From Neodiprion pinetum (Eukaryota; Arthropoda; Insecta; Hymenoptera; Diprionidae), in the NCBI RefSeq assembly GCF_021155775.2, contig NC_060232.1:26357922-26421921 (forward strand): 64,000 bases of DNA, read 5' to 3'. Shown here one piece after another: positions 42,901 to 53,499 of the stretch (positions within the stretch are counted from its first letter, which is position 1; each line of letters starts with the position of its first letter). The notes beneath the pieces are model-generated. The model did no database searches, was not told where the DNA came from, and saw only the letters and a list, made by a program, of their open reading frames with translations. Position numbers and translations under genes: made by a program.

Positions 42901-45900
42901 GTTTTATGCATGGTTTTTGGATCCATCCAGTTATGATTTTGGTTTTGGGACGGTGTCGGTATTGCCTCATCACGATTTTTGTTTTTCATTTTCAAGTTTT
43001 GTAATTTATGTATATGGGCGGTGGGATTGTTTGTTTTTTTTTGTTTCAAACGTACAAAATGTATACAAGATGACGAGAGGAGGCATTCTTCAGCGTCGGT
43101 CGAGGGCTGGTTATAAGTGTCGTAGAAACTGAAATTGTATGGATGGTTCCGACGACCACGTGCATTCGTCATCGATTCTGTATCGTAAAATTTCCCCAAC
43201 ATCATTGCCATTTAAATTTAACCCTGCAAAATGTAGCCGTTCAAATATTTTTCATATCTAATTGTAAATTTCCACTTGACTCGGAAATAATTGTGTACAA
43301 CATAGAATCGGTGACGGTGATGAGGATACGCAAATGTCACGCGTAATTCTGAAATTGCAAATTTTGCCAGACATTCACATCGAACGGTGGATACGTTTAG
43401 CCATTGTTGAATAATTCTCGAAAACGCGTGACAACTGCTGTCCCAAAAATTCAACAAAAAGTGTCTTCGTTCCCTATTGTATCTATGTTGTGGTTGATTT
43501 GGTAGCTAGCACAAACGTACGACTAGTTTGAGCGCACGATCTTGGCGAGGATCGAAATAAGAAAAATAAAAAAAAAAAAAAAAAAAGAACGAAGGTGACA
43601 AAAGAGAGCCAAACTCAATATGGAAAATACGGTGAACACTTTGGCCGGTGGAAACATCAGAGCCGGATATCGTCGGTACGTTTCCGGTGACACGGAACTC
43701 TGCATTCCTGAGCGTTACGTCGACGTCGCGCCACGAGGCGTCGGCGCTCAAGGTATCGTTTGGTGAGTTATGCTATTTCTTGGATTTATTCGATCGAATT
43801 AACCGATATTTATATGTACAGTGTTACGAAATTAACGTACCTATTTCATCTTATCGCTTATTCGACTGTTCTTTTAAAAACCGTGCAAAGATCGTTTTCA
43901 AACTCTGAACGATCTTTGACGTACAAGACGAGAGACGTTTCATATCTTCGTCGGCAATCGCAAAATTATTATTAAAGTTCGTATGATTTGGAGGGGAGGG
44001 GTAATTTGTGACTAATACAGTGCATTTTGTATCATCATCATCGTAATAATCTCTGAATATCGCATGTAGCTTCAAATCGACTTCTTATCCTGTATCTGAC
44101 ACGTGAAAGAATTCTCCTCAGTTATTCGATGAACTCGGATTTTGTAAGGTGATATTGTTTGCTTGCAGTGCGGCCTACGATACAGTGACAGCGCAAAATG
44201 TAGCCATCAAGAAGCTGTCCAGACCGTTTCAGAATGTAACACACGCGAAACGAGCTTACAGGGAATTCAAGCTCATGAAACTCGTGAACCATAAAAACGT
44301 AAGAACGCATCGTGATATTCCGTTGTGCGATTTCTCAATGATTTCACAGTTGTGCTGTAACAGAAACGAACATTCGTTAGATCAGAATTAATCTCCGAGC
44401 AAGCAAAAAGTATTTAAAAAAAGAACGGCAAAAATCTGCAATCCATTTCCAAAAATAGAATAAGTATCGATAAATTTTGCAGATCATCGGACTTCTGAAT
44501 GCATTCACACCTCAACGATCCTTGGACGAGTTCCAAGACGTCTACCTCGTTATGGAGCTGATGGATGCCAATCTGTGCCAGGTGATCCAAATGGATTTGG
44601 ATCACGAACGCATGTCCTATCTCCTGTATCAGATGCTCTGTGGAATCAAGCACTTACATTCCGCTGGCATTATTCATAGGGCAAGTTGTCGAAGTTGTCT
44701 AGTTTAACTCTCACCCATTCGTTCAACAGTTTGAAATGAAATCAACGAGCTCGTATCTGATTTTTTAGGATTTAAAGCCGAGCAATATTGTTGTGAAATC
44801 GGATTGTACCCTGAAAATATTGGACTTTGGTCTGGCCAGGACTGCCGGCACAACGTTCATGATGACGCCGTACGTCGTGACGCGATATTATCGAGCACCC
44901 GAGGTAAAATCTTTGGAAAATAGTCATCGTTCAAACAATTCTCAATCTTAAATCACCGTTGGTTACAGGAATTAATTTAAGATTGTCATAATTTACATTA
45001 TATGCGATGATCAATTATTTCGTGACCAGGTAATTCTTGGCATGGGATACAAAGAGAACGTGGATATCTGGTCGGTCGGATGCATTATGGGAGAGATGAT
45101 TCGAGGTGGCGTCTTGTTCCCCGGAACCGATCACATTGATCAGTGGAACAAAATCATTGGTAAGTAACGAAGTTTTTTAGTCAGTTTTTGATGTTTGAAC
45201 ACATCTTTTTCCATTCAAATTGATGCTATCCGACACATTTCTGCATATTATCCACTGCATTAAAGGATCCGAAAAACCAGTCAGCTGGAAATGTATTGGA
45301 AACAATTTTGCATCAGCTTTACCCAATTGTTACACCAAAGTCAAAGAAAATTTGGAACAGTATTAAAGGAACGCAAAACATACCTTGTTCGATTATCTTT
45401 GAATTTCGTCTATTTCCTCTATTCGTCGTACAGAGCAATTAGGAACACCTGCAGCAGAGTTTATGCAACGACTGCAGCCGACGGTGAGGAATTACGTTGA
45501 AAACAGGCCGAGATATCCTGGATATCCTTTCGACAGGCTTTTCCCAGACGTCTTGTTTCCGTCAGATTCCTCTGAACACAACAGGCTAAAAGGTAGAGGT
45601 TGTTCTTCACTAGCTAAGACCAAATAGCACAGATCTTAACAGATTGCCAATGCAAAAATTTCCGTGCCATTAAGCAGAATGGGAAGTCCATTTCGTGTTA
45701 ATTAAAGTAAAGTACATACATTAGACGCAAGTCTTGATTCAGTTGACATCTTTATCAAATTTGTATTGCAAAAATTTGCCCTGCATTTGCTGTCTGTTCG
45801 ACTCTGTGTCTCACCCGATTCATTAAATACTAATAACAATGATTTCGTTTCTCCCTCTTTTTTTTTTCTTTTTTTTTTTCTCACCTCTGCAACGACAGCG

Positions 45901-46344
45901 AGTCAAGCCAGAGACCTTCTTTCACGTATGCTTGTCATCGATCCCGAGCGACGAATCTCTGTGGATGATGCGCTGCTGCATAACTACATCAACGTCTGGT
46001 ACGACGAAGGAGAAGTTAACGCTGTGAGTATATTTTCAAGAGAAGAGAAGAAAACAGTGATGTATTTGTACTCAGTCATAGTAAATGAACTGACAACTTC
46101 AATGAGAATATGTTAATACACTATTTGTACATCTAGTTTGGTAGAGACTGTTATCAAAATTCGTCATATTTTCTTTATCAATCTGTATCAGCCTGCACCT
46201 GGACCGTATGATCACAGCGTCGATGAGAGGGAACACACCGTGGATCAGTGGAAGGAGTTAATTTATCAAGAAGTAATGGAATACGAAACAAGCCATAACC
46301 CAGTTGCCGTTGCACAACCCGCAGATTCAGCTGGATCACGGTAG
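39848..46344 (+). CDS. bsk: c-Jun N-terminal kinase (JNK/basket), spliced, 8 coding exons
   Basis: This is a MAP kinase that phosphorylates c-Jun/AP-1 and other targets in the stress, dorsal-closure and apoptosis pathway, downstream of MKK4/MKK7 kinases. Joining 39848-39987, 44169-44298, 44483-44680, 44769-44903, 45030-45159, 45434-45592, 45899-46023 and 46192-46344 gives 1170 nt, or 389 residues plus TAG, with every splice phase matching. Visible landmarks are the glycine loop GSGAQG (39-44), VAIKK with catalytic K61, HRDLKPSN (155-162), DFG (175-177), the JNK-type TPY activation loop (189-191), the APE motif (199-201), and a C-terminal common-docking region with YINVWYD and DEREHT. Length and order match insect JNKs. 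An in-frame stop at 39707-39709 lies upstream; the first ATG after it is 39848 and a second is 39869 (382 residues), so either could be used. The basket assignment is from remembered fly and hymenopteran proteins. Confidence 0.96.
39988..43619 (+). other. JNK intron 1 (first part)
   Basis: This is the 3.6-kb non-coding stretch between standard exon 1 and the alternative exon. No long coding frame, RNA gene or transposon was recognised. AT-rich sequence predominates after about 42.2 kb. The remaining 406 bases of the intron (43763-44168) follow the alternative exon. Confidence 0.7.
43620..43762 (+). CDS. bsk: Alternative JNK first coding exon (variant N-lobe)
   Basis: An ATG at 43620 opens a frame of 47 codons plus TG, ending at a strong donor GTGAGT (43763) in exactly the same phase as standard exon 1, so it can be joined to 44169 to read GIVCAAYD. 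The last 25 residues align without gaps to standard exon 1: both share GDT, I, RY, P and GxGAQGIV. The variant has GDTELCIPERY then APRGVGAQGIV. The GxGxxG loop is kept, but the residue before it is Arg instead of Ile. The first 22 residues (MENTVNTLAGG, then YRRYVS) have no counterpart in exon 1. Joined to exons 2-8 it gives 390 residues. It may have its own promoter or be a mutually exclusive exon; a weak acceptor-like TTGGTAG sits near 43504. Use in transcripts is inferred. Confidence 0.8.
44169..44298 (+). CDS. bsk: JNK coding exon 2 (catalytic lysine)
   Basis: It follows the acceptor TTGCTTGCAG and ends at AAC before donor GTAAGA (44299). It encodes residues 47-90, including VAIKK with the ATP-anchoring lysine codon at 44209-44211 and the JNK signature SRPFQNVTHAKRAYRE and NHKN. 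It is shared by both N-lobe alternatives. Confidence 0.95.
44483..44680 (+). CDS. bsk: JNK coding exon 3 (hinge and helices to HR)
   Basis: It follows acceptor TTTTGCAG and encodes residues 91-156 in whole codons. It includes the gatekeeper/hinge region YLVMELMDANLCQVIQMD and ends with IIHR, the first half of the catalytic HRD triad. The donor is AGG|GCAAGT: a GC-AG intron, not GT-AG. Confidence 0.95.
44681..44768 (+). other. GC-AG type intron in JNK
   Basis: This 88-nt intron starts GCAAGT and ends TTTTTTAG. The flanking codons AGG and GAT give HR|D, so the boundary is fixed by the invariant HRD motif. No GT nearby would keep the frame and motif. Confidence 0.9.
44769..44903 (+). CDS. bsk: JNK coding exon 4 (catalytic loop, DFG, TPY)
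   Basis: It encodes residues 157-201 in whole codons: DLKPSNIVVK, DFGLARTAG (DFG codons 44823-44831), the dual-phosphorylation motif TPY (44865-44873) and RYYRAPE. The donor is GAG|GTAAAA. TPY separates JNK from ERK (TEY) and p38 (TGY). Confidence 0.96.
45030..45159 (+). CDS. bsk: JNK coding exon 5
   Basis: It encodes residues 202-244 plus one base. VILGMGYKENVDIWSVGCIM is followed by GEMIRGGVLFPGTDHIDQWN, the insect JNK form of the MAPK region after subdomain IX. Acceptor GACCAG, donor GGTAAGT. No second, mutually exclusive copy of this region, as in mammalian JNK exon 6a/6b, was seen in the adjacent introns. Confidence 0.95.
45434..45592 (+). CDS. bsk: JNK coding exon 6
   Basis: It encodes residues 245-298 (the two end codons are split): QLGTPAAEFMQRLQPTVRNY, VENRPRYPGY, then LFPDVLFPSD. 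The acceptor is TCGTACAG. The donor is AAAG|GTAGAG, weaker than the others in the gene, but it is fixed by the reading frame into KASQARDLL of the next exon. Confidence 0.93.
45899..46023 (+). CDS. bsk: JNK coding exon 7
   Basis: It follows a long T-rich tract and the acceptor AACGACAG. It encodes residues 298-339: SQARDLLSRMLVIDP, RRISVDDALLH and YINVWYDEGEVNA. This is the end of the C-lobe and the start of the common-docking region. Donor GCT|GTGAGT. Confidence 0.95.
46192..46344 (+). CDS. bsk: JNK coding exon 8 and stop
   Basis: It encodes residues 340-389: PAPGPYDHSVDEREHTVDQW, KELIYQEVMEYE and a short Ala/Ser-rich tail ending SAGSR, then TAG at 46342-46344. The tail is short, as in fly JNK. 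The sequence around the stop (CGGTAGAC) faintly resembles a donor, so a longer spliced tail cannot be excluded. Confidence 0.93.
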   Translation, partial: PAPGPYDHSVDEREHTVDQWKELIYQEVMEYETSHNPVAVAQPADSAGSR

Positions 46345-46740
46345 ACACTGGCTGGAATTCTGTATTTTCAAAATACGCGACAGTCTGAGTTATAGTAACG
46401 GTGAATTAGAGGAAGAAAGAAAAGATAACACGAATAAAGTCGCAATCTGCCCTAAAATGGAGTCCAAGCAGTCCAAGCACTGCTCTCTGAGGTAATCTCA
46501 ATACAAAAAAAAAAAAAAAGAAAACCAAGACAAAACTGATTTAAACGAAACAAAAATCTGATAAATGATGGGTAATTTCATATAAGAAAGGGTTGTTTGT
46601 GTGGACGTTATGATTTCGTTCTTACGAGTCAGTTGCGTTTGGAGAAATTTACGTAAGATTTTTCTAGAAAAAAAAACAAAAAACAAAAAAAAAACTAATG
46701 TAAAAAAAAATATAACAAAAAACGCAAATAAAAATAAAAC
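46345..46740 (+). other. Proximal JNK 3' UTR with polyadenylation signals
   Basis: The sequence after the JNK stop becomes A-rich (runs at 46504-46519 and 46668-46710). Two overlapping AATAAA hexamers lie at 46727-46732 and 46733-46738, a plausible proximal poly(A) site. A perfect hairpin follows at 46758-46790. Confidence 0.5.
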
Positions 46741-46757
46741 CTTCCTGCACCTCGTTT

Positions 46758-46790
46758 CTTACAAGTAAGCTTCGGTAAGTTACTTGTAAG
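46758..46790 (+). other. Perfect 11-bp inverted repeat after JNK poly(A) signal
   Basis: CTTACAAGTAA at 46758-46768 is the exact reverse complement of TTACTTGTAAG at 46780-46790, separated by an 11-nt loop. A further partial copy, CTTCTTACAAG, follows at 46791-46801. It lies about 20 nt past the AATAAA pair. Confidence 0.7.
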
Positions 46791-49700
46791 CTTCTTACAA
46801 GCAACCTAATTATTGTGGTATGAACCAATGCACAGACTTTCTCGAACTGTAAAGCGACTGCTTCCGATTAATGAGTACATTATTATTTGGACTTTCGATA
46901 CTGTGACACAAGTTTTTCCGCTGTCATAATAACAGCGAAAAGAAAAGGTGCTTGTGTTTGTATTTAAAAAAATGAAATTGCAGTCTCAACCAAAAGTCTT
47001 TGTTCACAAGTTTTTTGGGCAATTGTAAACTATTCTTTGCGAGATCGCAGAGTAAGTCAAAGGGGGTGACGACTTACTGGTTTCATTATAAAAATATATC
47101 AGACCTGCATTCTTTAAGCATTTCGAACCAAACTGATACTCTGGATGATTGTACACACTGAAAAGTGGTATTTTCTACGTTGTACAGTAAAAATTGGTAC
47201 TGGAAGAATGGATCACATTAATCACAGTGACTGGCTTTTTATGTGAAATGTCAAACCGCATCGACGACATTCAATTTACAATCGGTTCGCATATTTTGCT
47301 ACTACGGAATGTGATGGAAAGTGATTAACTGCGTGAAAACCGCAAAGCTTAAGAGAATCGGTAAACATCTAAATATTCCTTGAATAAGAGAGTGTGGCAG
47401 ACTATTCAAAATCCGAGCAATGAAATTCAGTATCTCGAGGGTTAAATTATACACTTTAGCTTGAAATCAACAAATTTTGCCGTTTGACTTACTTCGTGTT
47501 ATACATGTTGCAGAAAGTCTAACTAGGACCATCGGTATGAGATGTGATTCACTGCCTGTGAAGAATAATTGTGTATCTCACATTATTTCGACAGTTCTTT
47601 AGATGAATAGAACGTTTTGACAAAGCTGGAAGATCTAAACGTAAACGTTTTGTCTTCGATACTTTTCTATACGGTTTTAAATAATACCTATACCTCATGG
47701 GTTTATAACAGCACTTTTCATATTGTGTAGAGACACTTTCTATCGTATTCCGAGTCGTTACCAGGATCAGTCTGTTTTGAACTGACGACTGTGAAGCAAT
47801 TTTTACAATTTGGTAAAATGCTTTGACATGTCTATGAATGCATGTTTTACAATGTGCAATTACTGTCATCGTGAAAATCGTTGTTCATTTGCTGCTGTGG
47901 CAATTTACAGGTCGACCGAAACCTCTTGTATACGTTATTGTTGATGCATAATGTTCGATTTTTCTTACTTAAAAATTCCCAATCAAATTTTGTGTCAATA
48001 ATCACACTAAGAACATAGATAACAATAATTGTATAAAAATTATATTCATACAAAACTATTATGGGAATAAATGATACGCATTCCCGTATAGTCGTTAAAA
48101 TTCATTCGTTCATTTTAATTTGATTTTGAAATCGTTAATTTGTTCGGTTTTTTACGTTTTCGAGGTAATAATCACTTTGCAGCAGCAATAGAACAACTCA
48201 TGTATAACGTAACTCGTTTTCATAATGAAACAAGTTGTAGTGTGTCGAAAACAACTCTTCGTTTGTAGAAGAAAAATTAATAGCATTGTCTCAAATTTTC
48301 AATTTTCTTCGTTACACGTTAATCAATTGATTATCTAGACGAAATTAGAGAAGTATTTGAATAGGAGCCTGCCATAAATTATTCCAACGTACATTTGGCA
48401 CAGTGATCTCACAGGTCAATGAAATCCAACGAAGCATCTTTTTCGAAGATTATTCTAAACTCGTTGAAAACGATGTAGCATGGGAACATTTGAATATCAT
48501 TTAACTCAGAAATATTGTCTATCATATGAACGAAATTGATCAGTACTGCCACTGTAAGAAAAAACAATAACAACAGCGATGCAATATTTGGTTTGCCGTG
48601 TTAGATGATACAATTTTTTACTAATTATGTTACATCAGAAAATTATTACGAAACATGATGAAACGTGGTTTTATCAATGAACTTTTACCGCATATTCCTA
48701 AGTTTTTACGTCCCCGTTGCTCATAAATTAACGAGCAAACGAGGAGTAAAAAACTAAAATAAAGGTAAAAAAAAAAAATAATATAATAATAATAAATAGT
48801 AATAAACTTACTTAGGTAAAGTTGAACTTATGTGAGGTTGAGTGGTGGTGAGTAAAAAATATATTTACTCATTACGAAATAACGATTTGTATATATTTAG
48901 CTAACAGATGGGTGTATACACAGCTCTGGTATAATATGTTGCAATCTTTGAGAAAAAATTTGCTAATAATTCCGATTATATCATATTACAGCTGTAATGA
49001 AGTTTCTGAAAATTCAACGACTTTATTCAGAAAGAACTGTTGCAATGAAAAGTTTTTTGTCGACTAAACTATTTCAACTAATTGCGATCTTAATAGCGAT
49101 TGAAAACAAAGATGGAACGTGATATGCCACAGCTATTAGTCTATGAAAATTGCCGTGGCCCTTGCAATCACTTTTTTATTGGTTATTGTTAGTTGATTAG
49201 TTATTAGTATCTTAATTTAATTGGTATAGGTCTATTAATTAAACGACCTATGTATAAATATTAGTCATATAATAGCGTTGGAGAAAAAGTAACGTGCTCT
49301 GGCGTATGAGATGGGTAATCTGATGTATTGGAGAAAAATTGTAGACGCAAATGCTTTTACTGATTATGTAACTAAATTAAGTTTTATCTTATACATATAT
49401 ATCGATGTAAAAATTCTATATTATAAATTATTATGTAAAAACAATGTTTTCCCAGACACTGGAAATAATCTATAACCATTTACCTAGTATTTAATAGTAC
49501 ACATAATTGACGAGATTAATTCGCTAATTTGTGAACTTTGTTTCCGCCTTCGATTTGTTTCTTTGGTAATTTTAATTTTCCAGTTCAGCACTAGTATGCA
49601 ATTATTGCTGCGTTCAAATTACCCTTGGTATATCAATCAATATTGCATTTTTCCCCAAAGCTCAATAAGTGAAATCATAATACCGTATCATGAAACAAAC

Positions 49701-52249
49701 TTCTTTCACGTTTAAGCCCGTACAAAAAAAATTCAAGGTGTACTTGCACAAAATATGCGGTACAAATACCAATTTAAAAACATGTCGACAAATAACAACT
49801 TCACTCAAAATTGAATAATACGCTCGTGCTGAAGGCAATTGAATGCCAAATTGAAATAGGTAAATAATTTGTTGATAATTAAAAGTGCGTATAAATGGGG
49901 GATGGGGGAGAGGGAGGATTTCTAATGAAGTTATTTTATTGTTGATTCTTTTTTAGGAGTAATGGTTTCTAAAGAAACGGAATAAAAAGGTGAAAGAAAA
50001 GAAAAATTTACAAACGTTGCGGGTATGTAATCAGAGAGTGTGATAAACATTGGTTTGCAATTTTTCACGCAAGTATAAAATAAAACGATATTTTTACGTG
50101 CGTAGGCATTGTCTCACGCGGTGAAAAGATGATTCACATACAACTTATATATATATATACATATATATATAATAATATAACGAAGAAGTAAAAATAATAA
50201 AATAATAATAATCACTTTCGTATCAAATATTACAAACGAAATTCAACAAATCAATTTTTTTTAAGTCCCACTCTTTGAACAAGGCTATATATTTTACCGC
50301 AGAAGCGTATAATGGAGGATGAAATTGGAAAACTACAAAAAGAAAGATAAAAAATAATCAATAAACGCGTAGCTCTGAAATTCTACACGATATCTGTCAC
50401 AACATTTTATAAATTGCATCGGAGAATATGCGTGGAAAAAAAAATAAATAGTTATGAAATGTGAATTGTATCTATATTTATTGTGCATATAACGCGAAAC
50501 TACAAATATTAACCAATTTGATTAATTAGTAATGTATGGTAACGTTAAATCCTTATTTCCACGACGATAATTATGTGAATATATTGCTACAGTCCGATCC
50601 AAATAATCATCAAGCTTTTGTAACACTAATTATAAAAAAAGTAATAGTAATAATCTTAATAATAAACTTAACAATAATACCATCAACAATAATAATAATG
50701 GTAATATAAGTAAGAATAACAGTAATGATTATATGAATAATAAAATTAACAATAATAACAGTAACGGAATAATATTAGATACTGTGATTATTGCGATTAT
50801 TGTCATTACGAGTACTGAGCCTCACCAAAAATGTTTGAAAATTCCAGTTAGAAAAAATTAATTACGACGGTTTAATACGCGATCTCAAATCGGTCATTCG
50901 AGATCAACAAAACAGGGTTCCTGTGAAACGGTTCTTGTTATTGCGAAGGTAAATTATCATTGTCTTGGAAGTCATTTGTATTAACTAATGAAATCTTATA
51001 CAATTACTGTAGGAAAACCTTGCTGTGCTGCAATATAGGCGTAACGCTCTCTTTTAACTTACCGTCAAAGTACACTAGGCAGCATTTATCATTTCGATTG
51101 ACATCATGAATCATCTTCTTATTAATATTTTGCAATTGGTTCACAACGATAGATTGAAAATTTGGATATCATCGAATAGAACCATTGGTGCACTACGTTA
51201 TACGTAATTCGAACGACAAGTTCGCGTCAAAAGGCTGTAAATTACAGTTTGTGCAAATGCGTGTAAAGATTTTTGGATCCGCGCTCGGTACAAGAGTGAA
51301 GAGTGATATATCCAAGTAAATTATTTATGTATCATATAAATGAAATTACCAATTAAATACCGAAGTAAAATATTAATAATAATAACAGAAGTTGTTATTA
51401 TTATTAATAAAACTGATAACAATAATAATTTTAAAAAAACTATAATAGTAATCCTCTTCTCTAAGAATAATAAGAAGCGAATACAAACAAAAAATATTTT
51501 GAATGATTAAGAACAAACAATAATGTCCATGTTGCTAACGTAGCGGTGAGGTAGTTTTTGCATAGAATTTTAGCAACTAGTGATTCGTTGTAGTTGGGAG
51601 AGTAAGATAGCTTTTACGGTAGTCTAGAATAGGTTTTTAGGTAATTATCAACCCTGTTCCTTTTCACTAGAATACAACCCCCTTTGGGGCGACCGGAACT
51701 CTGAGTAAAGTCTGCGTTGCCTATTCATCTAGACTTAGATATGACCCATAGGTGTTCTCCCGAGCGCTGGCTTTTCTTTTCTGTATAAGTTAAAGAGATA
51801 AGAATCGAAGCATTTTATAATTTTTGGCGCAATTGATATTGTCGATATGATATTTACTTGTCTTTTGTTCATGCACGTCCATTTATCTGCTTTACCAGAT
51901 TATATCTAGCGATCGATCGGCAAAAACAACAGTTACGCAAGTTTTTCATGTCAGATTGACAATATTCATGTGTCGTCGTCAATTTTAAAGCAACACGGAA
52001 ACTGTATTTTTTGTATATTTATTAGAGTAAAGAAAAGTGAGAAAAATAATGAAATGAATATGTCGCATCTTACAGAAATAAAAAACAATACTTAAATATT
52101 ATAAGTAAGCCAGCCAACAGCGAGATAAAAGAGAACACCGTGCACTCGCATAATACATACAATAACGTAATAGAATAACGGAAAATCATAATCTTAAATT
52201 ATTACACAAAAGAAAAGAAAAATAATAATTACCATATTAACATTAACTG

Positions 52250-52266
52250 ATATATATATATATATA
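52250..52266. repeat. TA dinucleotide repeat
   Basis: About eight TA units. Confidence 0.9.
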
Positions 52267-52458
52267 CCTCTTCTGTACATATATATATTAAAGAATAACA
52301 ATTACGCATTGTTTTTTGATGATATACTATAATGATTAATTTGTGAATAAGTAAAATGATGTAGTGTAATATAATTATGTTATATATTTGGAGTATATAA
52401 TATAATTGTATTATCGTACGCGACGGTATAAATATTATAAATACACGATAATTATTAT

Positions 52459-52526
<68 letters not shown>

Positions 52527-52595
52527 TACTACTACTACTACTCTACTACTACTACTACTCTACTACTACTACTCTACTACTACTACTACTACTAC
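52459..52595. repeat. ACT trinucleotide array (about 137 bp)
   Basis: More than 40 ACT units, interrupted in its second half by short CTCT slips at fairly regular spacing. It generates a Thr- or Leu-rich frame that is not called. Confidence 0.95.
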
Positions 52596-53499
52596 ATACA
52601 TTAAATACTACTATTATATGCATGATGAGGTAAAAATTAATAGGCGAATGAAAGAAAAGAAAAAAAAACAAACCATTGTCCTTGTATCGTTCGTATGTAC
52701 TTAGGCAAAGGCAAGTATACAGCGTAGTTTGGGAAAAAAAAGAAGTTATATAAAACAGATCGTAGATCTAGACTGAAAAGGGGTTCCTGACTTGTGTATG
52801 TATCGTTTCTGTAAATTTAACCAGAGAAATCGTAACGATGGCATTTATTGTAGAACAGATTTACTGACGATCGGATCGTCGTCGTTATATTATTTTATGA
52901 AAATATCGATCCCTTCCCATGCACGTGTAATCTATAGTAAGATAATCTTTCTATCATCTAAGCTCTCAAGTCGGCTCTTCACAGCGTGATGTACGCATAC
53001 ATGAGTGTGTGTGTATGTGTGTGTGGGTGTGTGTAAAAATTTCGAACCGGTGATACAGAATACTCTGGGTTTTTGGGAATCCCTAGCAATAGAAGAAAGA
53101 AATAAAAAATAATTGAAAAAAAAAAACAACCGAAATCAATGTTTGAATACTGTGATGTATTGACACGCCACTCGTTTCTTGATTAAAAAAAAAAAACATG
53201 AAATAAAAAATAATATGCTAGCATAATAGATTATTATTTAACGGCAACTGAACCAATGCTCAAGGATACTGTTGGTTTAAAGTAATAAAGAAAACCCGTA
53301 ATAAGAACGTAATAATAAATTACGAGTTTTTTTTATAAATCTAATTCTCTTTTTGTCTCTTTCTATCTATTCTATCTATCTATCTTTTACCGTCTAAAAC
53401 CTGAGCGTGTAATTACACGGTGCAATATAAGGATAACTTTTTTTTCATGCGCATGTCCAGTCGATAAGTTTTCATTTCAATATTGAAGGATCTACATAC

